A stretch of 64,000 nucleotides of DNA from Methylobacterium pseudosasicola (GTDB taxonomy: Bacteria > Pseudomonadota > Alphaproteobacteria > Rhizobiales > Beijerinckiaceae): the NCBI RefSeq assembly GCF_900114535.1, contig NZ_FOTK01000014.1, positions 1 to 64,000 on the forward strand, given 5' to 3'. The notes below the pieces were generated by a model, which worked only from the letters and a program-made list of their open reading frames with translations, ran no database searches and was not told the DNA's origin. Positions 7,385 to 17,108 of the stretch are shown here, in pieces. Position 1 is the first letter of the stretch; each line of letters opens with the position of its first letter. Made by a program: the position numbers and the translations under genes.

Positions 7385-8764
7385 TCAGCGGATCACGTTG
7401 AGCAGGTCAGACATCATCGTCTGAGCCGTCGACATGACTCGCGTGTTGGCAGAGTAGGCCTGCTGGGTTACGATCATCTTAGAGAATTCGGTGGCAATGT
7501 CGGTGTTCGACTGCTCATTGCTGGCGCCCGTGATCGTACTCCCGTTCAGCCCGACGAGGGCCGGCCCGGACTCCGCCGTCTGAAGATAGTTTCCGTTCGA
7601 ATCGGCCTTCAGCCCATCGGCATTGGCGAACTGCGCGATCCCCACGGTGGCGAGCCCGAGCACCGACCCGTTCGAGAACGTGCCGTTGATCTTGCCGTCC
7701 TCGCCGATCGCGACGCTGGTCAGCGTGCCGGCGCTGTTGCCGTTCTGGCTCAGCGTGTTGGTGGTCACGGCCCCCGACGTGTCGGCATACTGCGTCAGGC
7801 CGGCCGTGCCGACATTCATGGTCATGTTCGCGAAGGTGTAGTCGCCCACGGTCACGTTGCCGAGCGAGACCGGACTGGTCGTCGGCGCGGTCAGCTTTCC
7901 GGTGGAGTCGAAGGTGAAGGCCGTGCCGACATTCTGCCAAGCCGTGGAATTCGCCGAGGCCGAGGGATTGGAGGCGTAGTAGAGGTTCCAGACCGAGGGC
8001 TGCGACGGCGTCGTGGACGCATCCTGAACCTTGGCCCAGCGCGTGCTCAAGGTCACCGGCGCGCCGGTCTGCGTGTAGGCGGTGATGGACGGGCCCGCGA
8101 TGCTGTTGTTCACGAAGGTTCCGGCGCTCGCCGAGGGCACCGTGGGGCCGGGCACCGTGGCTCCCGTTAGGACGACCGCTGATGGCAGCTGATTGTACAC
8201 GTCGGAGCCCGACGTGGCGGACGCGGTGGTGGCCGGCGTCGCCGGCAGGTTGGCCGCGTAGGTCAGCGACGTGGTCGGCTGGGCCGGAAGCGACGTGTTG
8301 CCGATCTTGAGCAGCCCCGTGCTGGTCGCCTGGCCGGTGACCGGGTCGAGATTCGTGCCGGTCAGGTAGCCGCCGGCGCCGTTGACCAGGTAGCCGTCCT
8401 TGTCCTGCGAGAAGTCGCCCCGGCGCGTGTAGACGTTCGTGCCGCTGAAGGTCGCTGCGCCGTTCGAATCGCCGGTCTTGCGCACCACCGTGAAGAAGCC
8501 GTTGCCGTTGATCGCCATGTTGGTCGGGACGCTCGACGCCACGACGTTTCCGCCGATCGTGTTGGTGAGCTGCGACTGGGCCAGCACCGAGCCGGAGACC
8601 TCGCGCTTCGGCGTGGTCTCGGACATCATGTCGACGAAGCTGGTGTCGATCCGCTTGAACCCGGTCGTCTGCGAGTTCGCGATGTTCCCGGAGATGTTGC
8701 TGATGGCGTAGGACTGCGCCTGCAGTCCGGAGACCGAGGTCTGCAGGGCGGTGAAAAGATCCAT
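7385..8764 (-). CDS. flgE: Flagellar hook protein FlgE
   Basis: A 459-residue hook subunit exported through the flagellar apparatus. The N-terminus MDLFTALQTSVSGLQAQSYA followed by ISNISGNIANSQTTGFKR is the rod/hook signature, and the C-terminus ends with EFSKMIVTQQAYSANTRVMSTAQTMMSDLLNVIR. The start at 8764 was chosen because hook proteins begin a few residues before the helical signature; an in-frame start at 8791 adds nine atypical residues. It is first in the flgE-flgK-flgL operon and has a sigma-54 promoter about 50 bases upstream. Confidence 0.93.
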   Translation of the reverse strand: MDLFTALQTSVSGLQAQSYAISNISGNIANSQTTGFKRIDTSFVDMMSETTPKREVSGSVLAQSQLTNTIGGNVVASSVPTNMAINGNGFFTVVRKTGDSNGAATFSGTNVYTRRGDFSQDKDGYLVNGAGGYLTGTNLDPVTGQATSTGLLKIGNTSLPAQPTTSLTYAANLPATPATTASATSGSDVYNQLPSAVVLTGATVPGPTVPSASAGTFVNNSIAGPSITAYTQTGAPVTLSTRWAKVQDASTTPSQPSVWNLYYASNPSASANSTAWQNVGTAFTFDSTGKLTAPTTSPVSLGNVTVGDYTFANMTMNVGTAGLTQYADTSGAVTTNTLSQNGNSAGTLTSVAIGEDGKINGTFSNGSVLGLATVGIAQFANADGLKADSNGNYLQTAESGPALVGLNGSTITGASNEQSNTDIATEFSKMIVTQQAYSANTRVMSTAQTMMSDLLNVIR

Positions 8765-8812
8765 GGCATGCGATCCCGATACGCGCCGCACTGGCCGGCT
8801 GGATCAAGCGAC

Positions 8813-8828
8813 CGCAACCGCCATGCCA
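8813..8828 (-). promoter_or_regulatory. Sigma-54 promoter of flgE operon
   Basis: Read on the minus strand this is TGGCATGGCGGTTGCG, with the invariant GG and GC 10 bases apart and TTGC in the -12 half. Transcription would begin near 8800, some 37 bases before the flgE start. Confidence 0.75.
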
Positions 8829-8892
8829 GAGCTAAGTCATTGCCGGATAAGACATGGGTCGCGGCCGGCTCGGCAGCCCTGACCGGCCGGAG

Positions 8893-8916
8893 GTGCCGAC
8901 TCGGCAGATTCTGCCG
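8893..8916 (-). promoter_or_regulatory. FlbD-like (ftr) palindrome cluster upstream of flgE
   Basis: On the minus strand the order is CGGCAG-AAT-CTGCCG-AGT-CGGCAC. The flgI element has CGGCAG-AAC-CTGCCG-GGT-CGGCAG in the same orientation relative to its gene. The cluster lies about 65 bases upstream of the sigma-54 promoter at 8813-8828, which suits an activator enhancer. Confidence 0.65.
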
Positions 8917-9065
8917 CAGCGGAGGCCGCGCCGATCCGAACAGTTTGGCGCGGCACGTTTACGGGGTGTTATCCGGCTCGCGCGAGGATCGCAGGCGGGT
9001 TAGGCTAGGCGGGAAGCGTCCTGCACAAACGCGCTGAAGCGGAACGGATTGCGGATCTCGAGGTC

Positions 9066-9533
9066 ATGCGGGCGAAACGGACGAGCCTCGTCCACATCAT
9101 CTACTTCTCGCGCCTCAATCTGTCCCCGGATCCCGCGAAGCGGTCGGAGCAGATCAACGAGATCGGGCGAGTCGCACAGAAGAAGAACGAGTTCTCGGTA
9201 ATCACTAGCTTCCTGATCATCGAAGGCAACTTCGCTTGCCAAGTGATCGAGGGCGAGCGCACGTCGGTGCACGAGACGTTCGACCGGGTCAGCGCCGACC
9301 AGCGCCACCGGGACGTGCAGATCAACGAGTGGCGGGAGATCGCCAAGCGCGAGTTCGTCCACTCCTTCAAGAGCGCCCAGCGCACCGCGGCGAATGACGG
9401 CCTGTTCGCCAAGGCCAACCTGCTGCCGATGCTCCAGCGCGGCACCCCGAAGGCGACCGCGATCCACGGGCTCTGCGTGGCGCTCCAGAACGACGCGATG
9501 TCCCGTCAGGGCATCGACCACCTCTTCATCTGA
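9066..9533 (+). CDS. BLUF-domain blue-light photoreceptor
   Basis: A 155-residue protein consisting of a BLUF (flavin) domain at residues 7-105 and a short helical tail. The flavin-contact residues known from AppA and PixD are present: Tyr13 (IIYFS), Asn41 (KKNEF) and Gln59 (CQVIEG), with Asn to Gln 18 apart as in those proteins. DQRHRDVQI and IAKREF match conserved family positions. Two deviations are visible: LTG after the Asn becomes ITS, and the AppA Trp104 region reads VHSFK. The loop between Tyr and Asn is four residues longer than in AppA. The receiver gene starts 9 bases after the stop. Confidence 0.82.
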   Translation: MRAKRTSLVHIIYFSRLNLSPDPAKRSEQINEIGRVAQKKNEFSVITSFLIIEGNFACQVIEGERTSVHETFDRVSADQRHRDVQINEWREIAKREFVHSFKSAQRTAANDGLFAKANLLPMLQRGTPKATAIHGLCVALQNDAMSRQGIDHLFI

Positions 9534-9541
9534 GCGCAGCG

Positions 9542-10000
9542 ATGCCCGAGAGCGATACGCCCCCGATCCTCATCGTCGACGACCAGGAGAAGCTCCTGCG
9601 TCTGGTGGTGATGCTGATGACCCGGATCGGCTTCCCCGATGTCGAAGGAGTCACCACCGCCGCCGAGGCGCTGGAGCGGCTGCGCACGCGCCGCTACGCC
9701 CTGGTGATCTCCGACCTGACCATGGAGCCGATGGACGGGCTCAGCCTGCTGCGCGAGATCCGCGCCGACGACGCGCTGATGAACACGCCCTTCATGCTGA
9801 CTGAATCGTCCTTCGACTTCGAAGACATCAACCTCGCTCACCAGGCCGGGGCCGACGCCTTCATCCTCAAGCCGTTCGACATGGCGGTGCTGAAAAGCAA
9901 GCTGAAGCAGGTGCTCAATCGCAAGCCGCGCAAGCGCGACGCCCCGATCGCGGCCGAGTCGACGCTGACGGCGGATTTCCCGATGCTCGGGAAGTTCTGA
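9542..10000 (+). CDS. Single-domain (CheY-like) response regulator paired with BLUF
   Basis: A 152-residue receiver with no output domain. Acidic pocket Asp13-Asp14, phospho-acceptor Asp58 (ALVISDLTM), Thr87 and Lys110 (FILKPF) are all present, so it should be phosphorylatable. A 30-residue tail after the receiver is basic, then acidic. Its start lies 9 bases after the BLUF stop, so the two are very likely translated from one message. No kinase is next to it, so its phosphate donor is unknown. A role in motility or light response is inferred from the BLUF partner and flagellar neighbours. Confidence 0.85.
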   Translation: MPESDTPPILIVDDQEKLLRLVVMLMTRIGFPDVEGVTTAAEALERLRTRRYALVISDLTMEPMDGLSLLREIRADDALMNTPFMLTESSFDFEDINLAHQAGADAFILKPFDMAVLKSKLKQVLNRKPRKRDAPIAAESTLTADFPMLGKF

Positions 10001-10033
10001 GGGGCACTGACGCGCGTCCGCCCCCCAAAAGAA

Positions 10034-11647
<1,614 letters not shown>

Positions 11648-11780
11648 GGAGCGAACGCTCTGGGTCGGCAAAACGTGAGGGGCGTCGCCCGGCGCGTGCG
11701 GTCTCGGGCGAAGGTCTCGGGATCGTGTAGCGGCAAGCCCCGGTATTGGCAAAGACGCCGGGGCGTCGGCTGATCCAAGT

Positions 11781-11888
11781 CCCGGTTTCAAAAGGTCATC
11801 GACCTTTTGCGGGTGCAGGGCGGAGCCCTGCAAGCCTCCGGGCTCCGCCCCTGAACCTCGCCAAAGGGCGGAGCTCTTTGAAACCCGG
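11781..11888. repeat. Intergenic palindromic repeat with CCCGGTTTCAAA ends
   Basis: The outer arms are CCCGGTTTCAAA (11781-11792) and TTTGAAACCCGG (11877-11888). Inside are AAAAGGTCATCGACCTTTT and two GC-rich hairpin pieces around GCAGGGCGGAGCCCTGC. It lies 2 bases beyond the threonine aldolase stop and could act as that gene's terminator. Its size and layered symmetry also resemble dispersed REP-like elements; only one copy is seen here. Confidence 0.6.
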
Positions 11889-11890
11889 CC

Positions 11891-12937
11891 TCAGGCGGCC
11901 TCGGCCGCTAGGGCGCGCAGGTCGGCGACCAGGGCATCGACGCGCTGGGGCTCGGCATCCCAGGCGAACATGAACCGCGCGCCACCGCCGATGAAGGTGT
12001 AGAACCGCCAGCCTCGGGACCGCAGCCGCTCCATGGTCGCGGCCGGCATCGCCAGGAAGACCGCGTTGGCCTCCACGGGAAACAGCGCGCGGATCCCCGG
12101 CAGGCCGGCGACGGCATCGGCGAAGCGCCGGGCGCAGGCATTGCCGTGGGCACCGTTGCGGAGCCAAGCGCCGCTCTCGATCATGCCGACCCACGGGGCC
12201 GCCAGGAAGCGCATCTTCGAGGCGAGCTGGCCCGCCTGCTTACAGCGGAAGCCGAAATCCTCGGCGAGTTTCGGGTCGAAGAACACCACCGCCTCACCGG
12301 CATGCATACCGTTCTTGGTGCCGCCGAAGCACAGCACGTCGACCCCCGCCCGCCAAGTCATGTCGGCGGGGCTGCATCCGAGGCTGGCGCAGGCATTGGC
12401 GAAGCGCGAGCCGTCCATGTGCAGCGCGAGACCGAGCTCGCGGCAGGTCGCCGAGAGCGCTCGCAGCTCGGCCAGCGTGTAGACCTGCCCGGTCTCGGTC
12501 GGCTGCGTGATCGTGACCACCCGCGGTCGCGGGAAATGGATGTCGCTGCGGTTTGTGGCGAGGCCGCGGATCGCGTCCGGGGAAAGCTTGCCGCCCTCGG
12601 TGCGGACCGTAAGCAGCTTCGAACCGTTGGAGAAGAATTCCGGCGCGCCGCACTCGTCGGTCTCGACGTGGGCCGAGTCGGCGCAGATCACGCTGTGGTA
12701 GGACTGGCACAAAGAGGCCAGGGCGAGTGCGTTGGCGGCGGTGCCGTTGAACGCAAAGAACACCTCGCACCGGGTTTCGAACAGGCGGCGGAATGCGTCC
12801 GCGGCCCGGGCCGTCCAGGCATCCTCGCCATAGGCCGGCGCGTGGCCGCGATTGGCCGCCTCCATGGCCGCCCAGGCCTCCGGGCAGATACCGGAGTAGT
12901 TGTCGCTGGCGAATTGCTGCGAGTCGTCGGTCGTCAT
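11891..12937 (-). CDS. ltaE: Low-specificity L-threonine aldolase
   Basis: A 348-residue PLP enzyme of the beta-eliminating-lyase fold that splits threonine or allo-threonine to glycine and acetaldehyde. The PLP Schiff-base lysine is Lys208 in FGGTKNGMHAGEAV; His90 (DSAHVETDE) is the expected ring-stacking residue; HMDGSRFANA carries the PLP-nitrogen Asp. Length is normal for the family. The start at 12937 gives MTTDDSQQFASDN, matching the family N-terminus; an in-frame extension to 13123 runs through non-coding leader. Confidence 0.88.
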   Translation of the reverse strand: MTTDDSQQFASDNYSGICPEAWAAMEAANRGHAPAYGEDAWTARAADAFRRLFETRCEVFFAFNGTAANALALASLCQSYHSVICADSAHVETDECGAPEFFSNGSKLLTVRTEGGKLSPDAIRGLATNRSDIHFPRPRVVTITQPTETGQVYTLAELRALSATCRELGLALHMDGSRFANACASLGCSPADMTWRAGVDVLCFGGTKNGMHAGEAVVFFDPKLAEDFGFRCKQAGQLASKMRFLAAPWVGMIESGAWLRNGAHGNACARRFADAVAGLPGIRALFPVEANAVFLAMPAATMERLRSRGWRFYTFIGGGARFMFAWDAEPQRVDALVADLRALAAEAA

Positions 12938-13258
12938 CCCCGCAGCGTAGAGCCGCGTCCGAGCGCGTTGCAATCGGCCTCCACACCAAATCGCGCTCAA
13001 GCAGGGCTGATGTGCACGAACCGGCATCCGCCCCGCCGCCGCGGAATTCGATACGCCCACTGCGAAGATCGATGCGGCGAAGATGTTGGAACTGGTTCGC
13101 GCTTGGTGTAGAAGGCGCGCCAAGGCGTGGGTTCCACGCCGATTCGGAAACCGACGTTCCCGTCCCTCCCGGGTTCTCCCGGGCGAGGGACGTTGCCGGT
13201 TTCCAGATCGGCGGCGAACTGCGCGAGCCCCAAATCCAGGTCCAGAGGATCAAGTCCG
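12938..13258. other. Intergenic region with long rpsU leader
   Basis: This 321-base gap lies between the divergent ltaE and rpsU. The rpsU-proximal half contains the long hairpin at 13146-13204. No gene of its own is supported. Promoters for both genes must lie here, but no box pair stands out. Confidence 0.5.
13146..13204 (+). promoter_or_regulatory. Long hairpin in the rpsU leader
   Basis: Three nested stems are visible: GGAAACCG (13146-13153) pairs with CGGTTTCC (13197-13204), GTCCCTC (13162-13168) with GAGGGAC (13185-13191), and a CCGGG stem closes on a TTCT loop inside. It ends 54 bases before the rpsU TTG start. No U-tract follows, so it is not a standard terminator. A leader structure controlling S21 synthesis is the simplest reading. 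Confidence 0.55.
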
Positions 13259-13594
13259 TTGCAGGTACTCGTTCGCGATAACAACGTCGATCAGGCGCTC
13301 CGCGTCCTCAAGAAGAAGATGCAGCGTGAGGGCATCTTCCGTGAGATGAAGCAGCGCAAGGCTTATGAGAAGCCGTCCGTGCGCAAGGCTCGCGAGAAGG
13401 CGGAAGCCGTCCGCCGCGCCCGCAAGCAGGCGCGCAAGACCGCGATCCGCGAGGGCCTGATCGCCGCTCCGAAGCCGAAGCCCCGTTTCCCGGCCGGCAG
13501 CCGTCGCCCCGGCTTCCCGTCGCCGTCCGCCGCCGGCCCGCAGGGTGGCAACCCGGCCGGCCAGGTCCCGGTGAACCCGGCGCCCGTCGCCTAA
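13259..13594 (+). CDS. rpsU: 30S ribosomal protein S21, TTG start
   Basis: A 111-residue protein whose first 60 residues ([19 protein letters not shown] onward, with [20 protein letters not shown]) are canonical S21, needed for initiation on the small subunit. The C-terminal 45 residues are a Pro/Gly/Ala-rich tail as in other Alphaproteobacteria. The only start giving the family N-terminus is TTG at 13259, preceded by AGAGGA at about 9 bases; the open frame continues upstream through the leader hairpin but is not protein-like. A rho-independent terminator follows 19 bases after the stop. Confidence 0.93.
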   Translation: MQVLVRDNNVDQALRVLKKKMQREGIFREMKQRKAYEKPSVRKAREKAEAVRRARKQARKTAIREGLIAAPKPKPRFPAGSRRPGFPSPSAAGPQGGNPAGQVPVNPAPVA

Positions 13595-13613
13595 GGCGTT
13601 CGTCTCGAACGGC

Positions 13614-13652
13614 AGAAGCCCGGACCGCGCGAGCGGCCGGGCTTCTTGCGTT
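13614..13652 (+). terminator. Rho-independent terminator of rpsU
   Basis: AGAAGCCCGG (13614-13623) pairs perfectly with CCGGGCTTCT (13637-13646), followed by TGCGTTTG. The loop is 13 bases and the T-tract is short, as is common in GC-rich genomes. Confidence 0.8.
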
Positions 13653-13739
13653 TGATCATCGCTTTGATCGTGACGATCATGGGCGCGGCCGCAGCGGCCG
13701 TTGGTCCATCCGCCCAAGTTCCGGTTCGGTCGTTCAGCG

Positions 13740-13838
13740 CCCCGTCATTGCGAGCGCAGCGAAGCAACCCAGTGCAGCGCGCGCTTCCCGAACATGGCGT
13801 TTCCCCGGGGTTGCTTCGCTGCGCTCGCACTGACGGGG
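13740..13838. repeat. REP-like palindrome, family 1, copy A
   Basis: The left arm is CCCCGTCATTGCGAGCGCAG then CGAAGCAACCC, and the right arm from 13808 is its near-perfect inverse, GGGTTGCTTCGCTGCGCTCG then CACTGACGGGG. A second copy lies at 49026-49121 and a half-copy at 429-448. The rest of the 13595-13993 gap holds the rpsU terminator and otherwise no recognisable feature. Confidence 0.85.
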
Positions 13839-13993
13839 GAGGAAGCTGCAACCCCGCGCAAGAAACCGACTGGTGCGGCTGAGCGGGATAACGGCTCGAC
13901 CATCGGAGGGTCTGCGACGCGATAGGGACTGCGAGTAGCCCGAATACGCGCCCCCCTCCCCGCTAACCGGAAAGGGGCGCGCGTCGCCCCGCC

Positions 13994-14386
13994 TCAGGCC
14001 GCCTTGGCGGCCATCGTGGCGTGCTCGGCCTGGACCAGCACGTCGAGCGCCCGCCAGGGCTTCTGCATGTAGACCGTCTGGTCGGGCAGGCGTTCGTCGC
14101 GGCTCGCCCCGGAGGTGACGACCACGCGCACATCCGGCCAGCGGCGCTCGACCGCCTGGGCGAGCGACACGCCGTCCATGGCGCCCGGCAGGCGGATATC
14201 GGCGAACAGCAGGGCCACGGTGACGTCGGACCGCTCCAGCACTGAGAGCGCGGCTTCCGCGCTCTCGCAGGCGATGACGCCGAGATCGCTTTCCTCCAGC
14301 ACCGCGGTCGCGAGGTGGCGCACCGCCGCGTCGTCCTCCACGACAAGCGCCACGGGGGCGAAACACTCGGGCTGTGCGCGATCCAT
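13994..14386 (-). CDS. Receiver-only response regulator
   Basis: A 130-residue CheY-fold protein with acidic residues Glu17-Asp18-Asp19, phospho-acceptor Asp63 (LFADIRLPG), Thr91 and Lys109 (MQKPW). There is no output domain. The MQKPW ending is common in single-domain regulators of Hyphomicrobiales, which often belong to general stress or multi-kinase networks. The start is well supported by GGAG 8 bases upstream. It is transcribed away from the amidotransferase gene, and the gap carries tandem palindromes that may control either gene. Confidence 0.85.
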   Translation of the reverse strand: MDRAQPECFAPVALVVEDDAAVRHLATAVLEESDLGVIACESAEAALSVLERSDVTVALLFADIRLPGAMDGVSLAQAVERRWPDVRVVVTSGASRDERLPDQTVYMQKPWRALDVLVQAEHATMAAKAA

Positions 14387-14494
14387 GAAAAAATCTCCTG
14401 CTTTCGGTTGCTTGAAACCCCTTTTCGGGTCGCGGCCTCATTGATGGACCGGTGATTCCCCGATTCGGCCATGCTGGCCTGCCAGGAGCCGGCT

Positions 14495-14524
14495 CACAAG
14501 GGTTCTTGTGCAAGGGTCCTTGTG
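14495..14524. promoter_or_regulatory. Tandem palindromic operator candidate
   Basis: CACAAG-GGTT-CTTGTG (14495-14510) is a perfect 6-base-arm palindrome. It is followed without gap by CAAGGGTCCTTGTG (14511-14524), a 13-of-14 repeat of the first. Two adjacent twofold sites beside a TTGACC hexamer look like a dimer-dimer repressor or activator site. The binding protein is unknown. Confidence 0.5.
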
Positions 14525-14556
14525 GTTGACCTCCCTGCCCGCTTGGCAATCAAGCG

Positions 14557-14591
14557 GCGCCATTTTTGCCCGGAACGCCCGAAAATGGCGC
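14557..14591. repeat. Inverted repeat GCGCCATTTT / AAAATGGCGC
   Basis: The 10-base arms are perfect complements separated by 15 bases. The arms contain a T-run and an A-run, so the structure could terminate transcription in either direction or be a protein-binding site. It lies in the gap upstream of the amidotransferase. Confidence 0.45.
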
Positions 14592-14721
14592 AGTTGGGTC
14601 CCGGTTAAGAACCTGTTCACCCATGTGGACCGACTGTTAATCTCATTCGTGGCCTCCCGTTCCGTTCCGGGCTGGCCGTCAGCGGATCGCGCGCGGGCCT
14701 AGAGAAGGATCGTCGTCCGAT

Positions 14722-15510
14722 ATGTGCCGTTTCCTCGCCTATAGCGGTGAGCCGGTCTTTCTCTCGGACCTGGTCTGCGCGCCGACGCATTCGCTGGTGC
14801 ACCAGTCGCTGCATGCCGACGAGGGGAAGACCGAGACCAACGGCGACGGCTTCGGCATCGGCTGGTACGGCGAGCGCCCGGAACCCGGGATCTATCGCGA
14901 CATCTCCCCGGCCTGGTCGGACGAGAACCTGGTCAACCTGTGCGGCCAGGTCCGGGCGCGAACCTTCTTCGCCCATGTCCGCGCCTCTACCGGCACTGCC
15001 ACCGCCCGGGCGAACTGCCACCCGTTCGTCTACGGGCGGCACCTGTTCATGCATAACGGCCAGATCGGCGGCTACCACCGGATCAAGCGGCGGCTCGAAG
15101 CCCTGATCCCGGACACGTTCTACGATCACCGGCGCGGCAGCACCGATTCCGAGGTGATCTTCCTGCTGGCCCTGGCCAATGGGCTCGAGCAGGATCCGGT
15201 CGGCGCCATGGCCCGCACCCTGGAGACGATCCGCGGCCTGATGAAGGAGGCGGGCGTCTCCGAGCCGTTGCGCTTCACCGCCTTGCTCACCGACGGCGAG
15301 ACCCTGACCGCCTATCGCTGGGCCTGCGACGGCCGGCCGCCAAGCCTGTACTTTCGCGATGGGCCGGGGGGCATCGTGGTCGTGTCCGAGCCGATCGACG
15401 GCTGCCGTGAGGGCTGGCGGGTCGTCCCGAAGGGCGGCACGCTCCGGGCTCGGCACGGCCACGCCACCGTCGTGACCGGCCCCGAGGCCGTCCGCTCCCG
15501 TGCCGCCTGA
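14722..15510 (+). CDS. Class II glutamine amidotransferase (YafJ/EgtC-like)
   Basis: A 262-residue N-terminal-nucleophile amidohydrolase. Cys2 (MCRFLAYSG) is the nucleophile exposed after Met removal. HVRASTGTATARANCHPF and MHNGQIGGY carry the substrate-binding and oxyanion residues of the glutaminase fold, and GSTDSEVIF is conserved in the YafJ group. No synthase domain is attached and no egt genes are near, so the ammonia acceptor is unknown; a gamma-glutamyl hydrolase role is possible. The next gene begins 123 bases later. Confidence 0.85.
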   Translation: MCRFLAYSGEPVFLSDLVCAPTHSLVHQSLHADEGKTETNGDGFGIGWYGERPEPGIYRDISPAWSDENLVNLCGQVRARTFFAHVRASTGTATARANCHPFVYGRHLFMHNGQIGGYHRIKRRLEALIPDTFYDHRRGSTDSEVIFLLALANGLEQDPVGAMARTLETIRGLMKEAGVSEPLRFTALLTDGETLTAYRWACDGRPPSLYFRDGPGGIVVVSEPIDGCREGWRVVPKGGTLRARHGHATVVTGPEAVRSRAA

Positions 15511-15633
15511 ATCGGCTTCGGCGACGAACGTTCCGATCCCACCTCAGCCATGCCCGGAACGGGATTGTCGATCCGCGCCACGTTGCCACATGTCGGGCCA
15601 CGGCCGAGCATGCGGCCGGGCGGGAATTGACCG

Positions 15634-17067
15634 ATGTATCCGGATACCGAGCTTCACATTGCCGGACGCTGGCGCGCGGGCGCCGACCGGGAGACCCTGG
15701 GCGTCCTGAATCCGGCCACCGGCGAGACGATCGGCCAGTGCGCCGTCGCCACCACGGCGGATCTCGACGAGGCCCTGGCTGCGGCAGCCCGCGCCTTCCC
15801 GGTCTGGCGGAAAGTGTCGCCGTTCGAGCGCGGCAAGCTGATGCGCAAGGCCGCCGACCTGCTGCGTGCCCGCGTCGACGAGATCGCCCGTATCATGACC
15901 CAGGAGCAGGGCAAGCCCCTGGCCGAGTCGCGCGTGGAGACCCTGGCCGCCGCCGACATCATCGATTGGTTCGCCGAGGAGGGTAAGCGCGCCTATGGCC
16001 GCGTCATCCCGGCCCGCGCCGACGGCGTGCTACAGGCGGTGATCCGCGAGCCGGTCGGCCCCGTGGCCTGCTTCACGCCCTGGAACTTCCCGATCAACCA
16101 GGCGGTGCGCAAGATCTCGGCGGCGCTCTGCACCGGCTGTACGGTGATCCTCAAGGGTCCCGAGGACACGCCGGCGAGCTGCGCCGCCCTGGTCCGCGCC
16201 TTCCTGGATGCCGGCATTCCGGGCGACGCCCTGTCGCTGGTCTACGGCGACCCGGCGACGATCTCGGCCTACCTGATCCCGCACCCGGTGATCCGCAAGA
16301 TCTCGTTCACCGGCTCGACGGTGGTCGGCAAGAAGCTCGCGGCGCTGGCCGGCGAGCACATGAAGCGCGCCACCATGGAACTCGGCGGCCACGCCCCGGT
16401 GATCGTGTTCGGCGATGCCGACGTGGAGAAGGCCGTGTCGGTCCTCGCCCCGTCGAAGTTCCGCAATGCCGGCCAGGTCTGCGTGTCGCCGACCCGGTTC
16501 CTGGTGCACGATTCGGTTTTCGACCGGTTCGTCGAGGGCTTCACCAGCTACGCCAAGAGCGCGAAGGTCGGCGACGGCCTCGACCCCGACACTAAGATGG
16601 GCCCGCTGATCCACGGGCGCCGCCTGGAGGCCATCGAAGCGCTGACCGCCGACGCCGAATCGGCCGGCGCCTCCCTGCGGGCGGGCGGAAAACGCATCGG
16701 CAACCGCGGCAACTTCTTCGAGCCGACGGTCTTCACCGAGGTGCCGCTGACCGCCCGGATGATGAACGAGGAGCCGTTCGGCCCGGTGGCGATGATCAAC
16801 CGCTTCTCGGAGGACGAGGAGGCGCTCACCGAGGCCAACCGCCTGCCCTACGGGCTCGCCGCCTATGCCTATACCCGCTCGGCCGAGCGGGCCGCGCGCG
16901 TGTCGAACACGGTGGAGAGCGGGATGATCTCGATCAACCACCACGGCCTCGCCGTGCCGGAGACACCCTTCGGCGGTGTCAAGGAATCCGGCTACGGCAG
17001 CGAGGGCGGCTCGGAAGCGCTCGACGCCTACCTCGTGACCAAGTTCGTCACCCAGGCGAATTTTTGA
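15634..17067 (+). CDS. NAD(P)-dependent aldehyde dehydrogenase, succinate-semialdehyde type
   Basis: A 477-residue ALDH-superfamily enzyme. Asn151 (PWNFP), Glu249 (MELGGHAP) and nucleophile Cys283 (NAGQVCVSP) are all present, and [10 protein letters not shown] is the nucleotide-binding motif. Closest family style is GabD-like succinate-semialdehyde dehydrogenase, but the [10 protein letters not shown] region is also seen in related semialdehyde enzymes, so the substrate is not certain. No 4-aminobutyrate aminotransferase is next to it. It is probably a single-gene transcript. Confidence 0.85.
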   Translation: MYPDTELHIAGRWRAGADRETLGVLNPATGETIGQCAVATTADLDEALAAAARAFPVWRKVSPFERGKLMRKAADLLRARVDEIARIMTQEQGKPLAESRVETLAAADIIDWFAEEGKRAYGRVIPARADGVLQAVIREPVGPVACFTPWNFPINQAVRKISAALCTGCTVILKGPEDTPASCAALVRAFLDAGIPGDALSLVYGDPATISAYLIPHPVIRKISFTGSTVVGKKLAALAGEHMKRATMELGGHAPVIVFGDADVEKAVSVLAPSKFRNAGQVCVSPTRFLVHDSVFDRFVEGFTSYAKSAKVGDGLDPDTKMGPLIHGRRLEAIEALTADAESAGASLRAGGKRIGNRGNFFEPTVFTEVPLTARMMNEEPFGPVAMINRFSEDEEALTEANRLPYGLAAYAYTRSAERAARVSNTVESGMISINHHGLAVPETPFGGVKESGYGSEGGSEALDAYLVTKFVTQANF

Positions 17068-17108
17068 CATCGACCCGGCGCGTCGCCTGAAGCGGCGCGC
17101 CGGGTCCC

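Larger units (their letters stand above)
8765..9065. other. Intergenic region between flgE and the BLUF gene
   Basis: This 301-base gap separates two divergent genes. It holds the flgE sigma-54 promoter and palindrome cluster, listed separately. No convincing small gene or terminator is visible, and no clear promoter for the plus-strand BLUF gene was found. A GAGG sequence 5 bases before 9066 serves as its ribosome-binding site. Confidence 0.6.
14387..14721. other. Divergent intergenic region with operator-like palindromes
   Basis: A 335-base gap between the response regulator and the amidotransferase. It contains tandem palindromes at 14495-14524 and a 10-base inverted repeat at 14557-14591, each listed separately. 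A TTGACC hexamer at 14526-14531 directly follows the palindromes and could be a -35 box for the plus strand, but no good -10 is seen. No small gene is supported. Confidence 0.5.

Noticed and set aside
14557..14591. EcfG-type stress promoter (GGAAC-N16-CGTT)
   Set aside because: GGAAC is present near 14572, but the downstream half reads AGTT at 15 bases rather than CGTT at 16 or 17.
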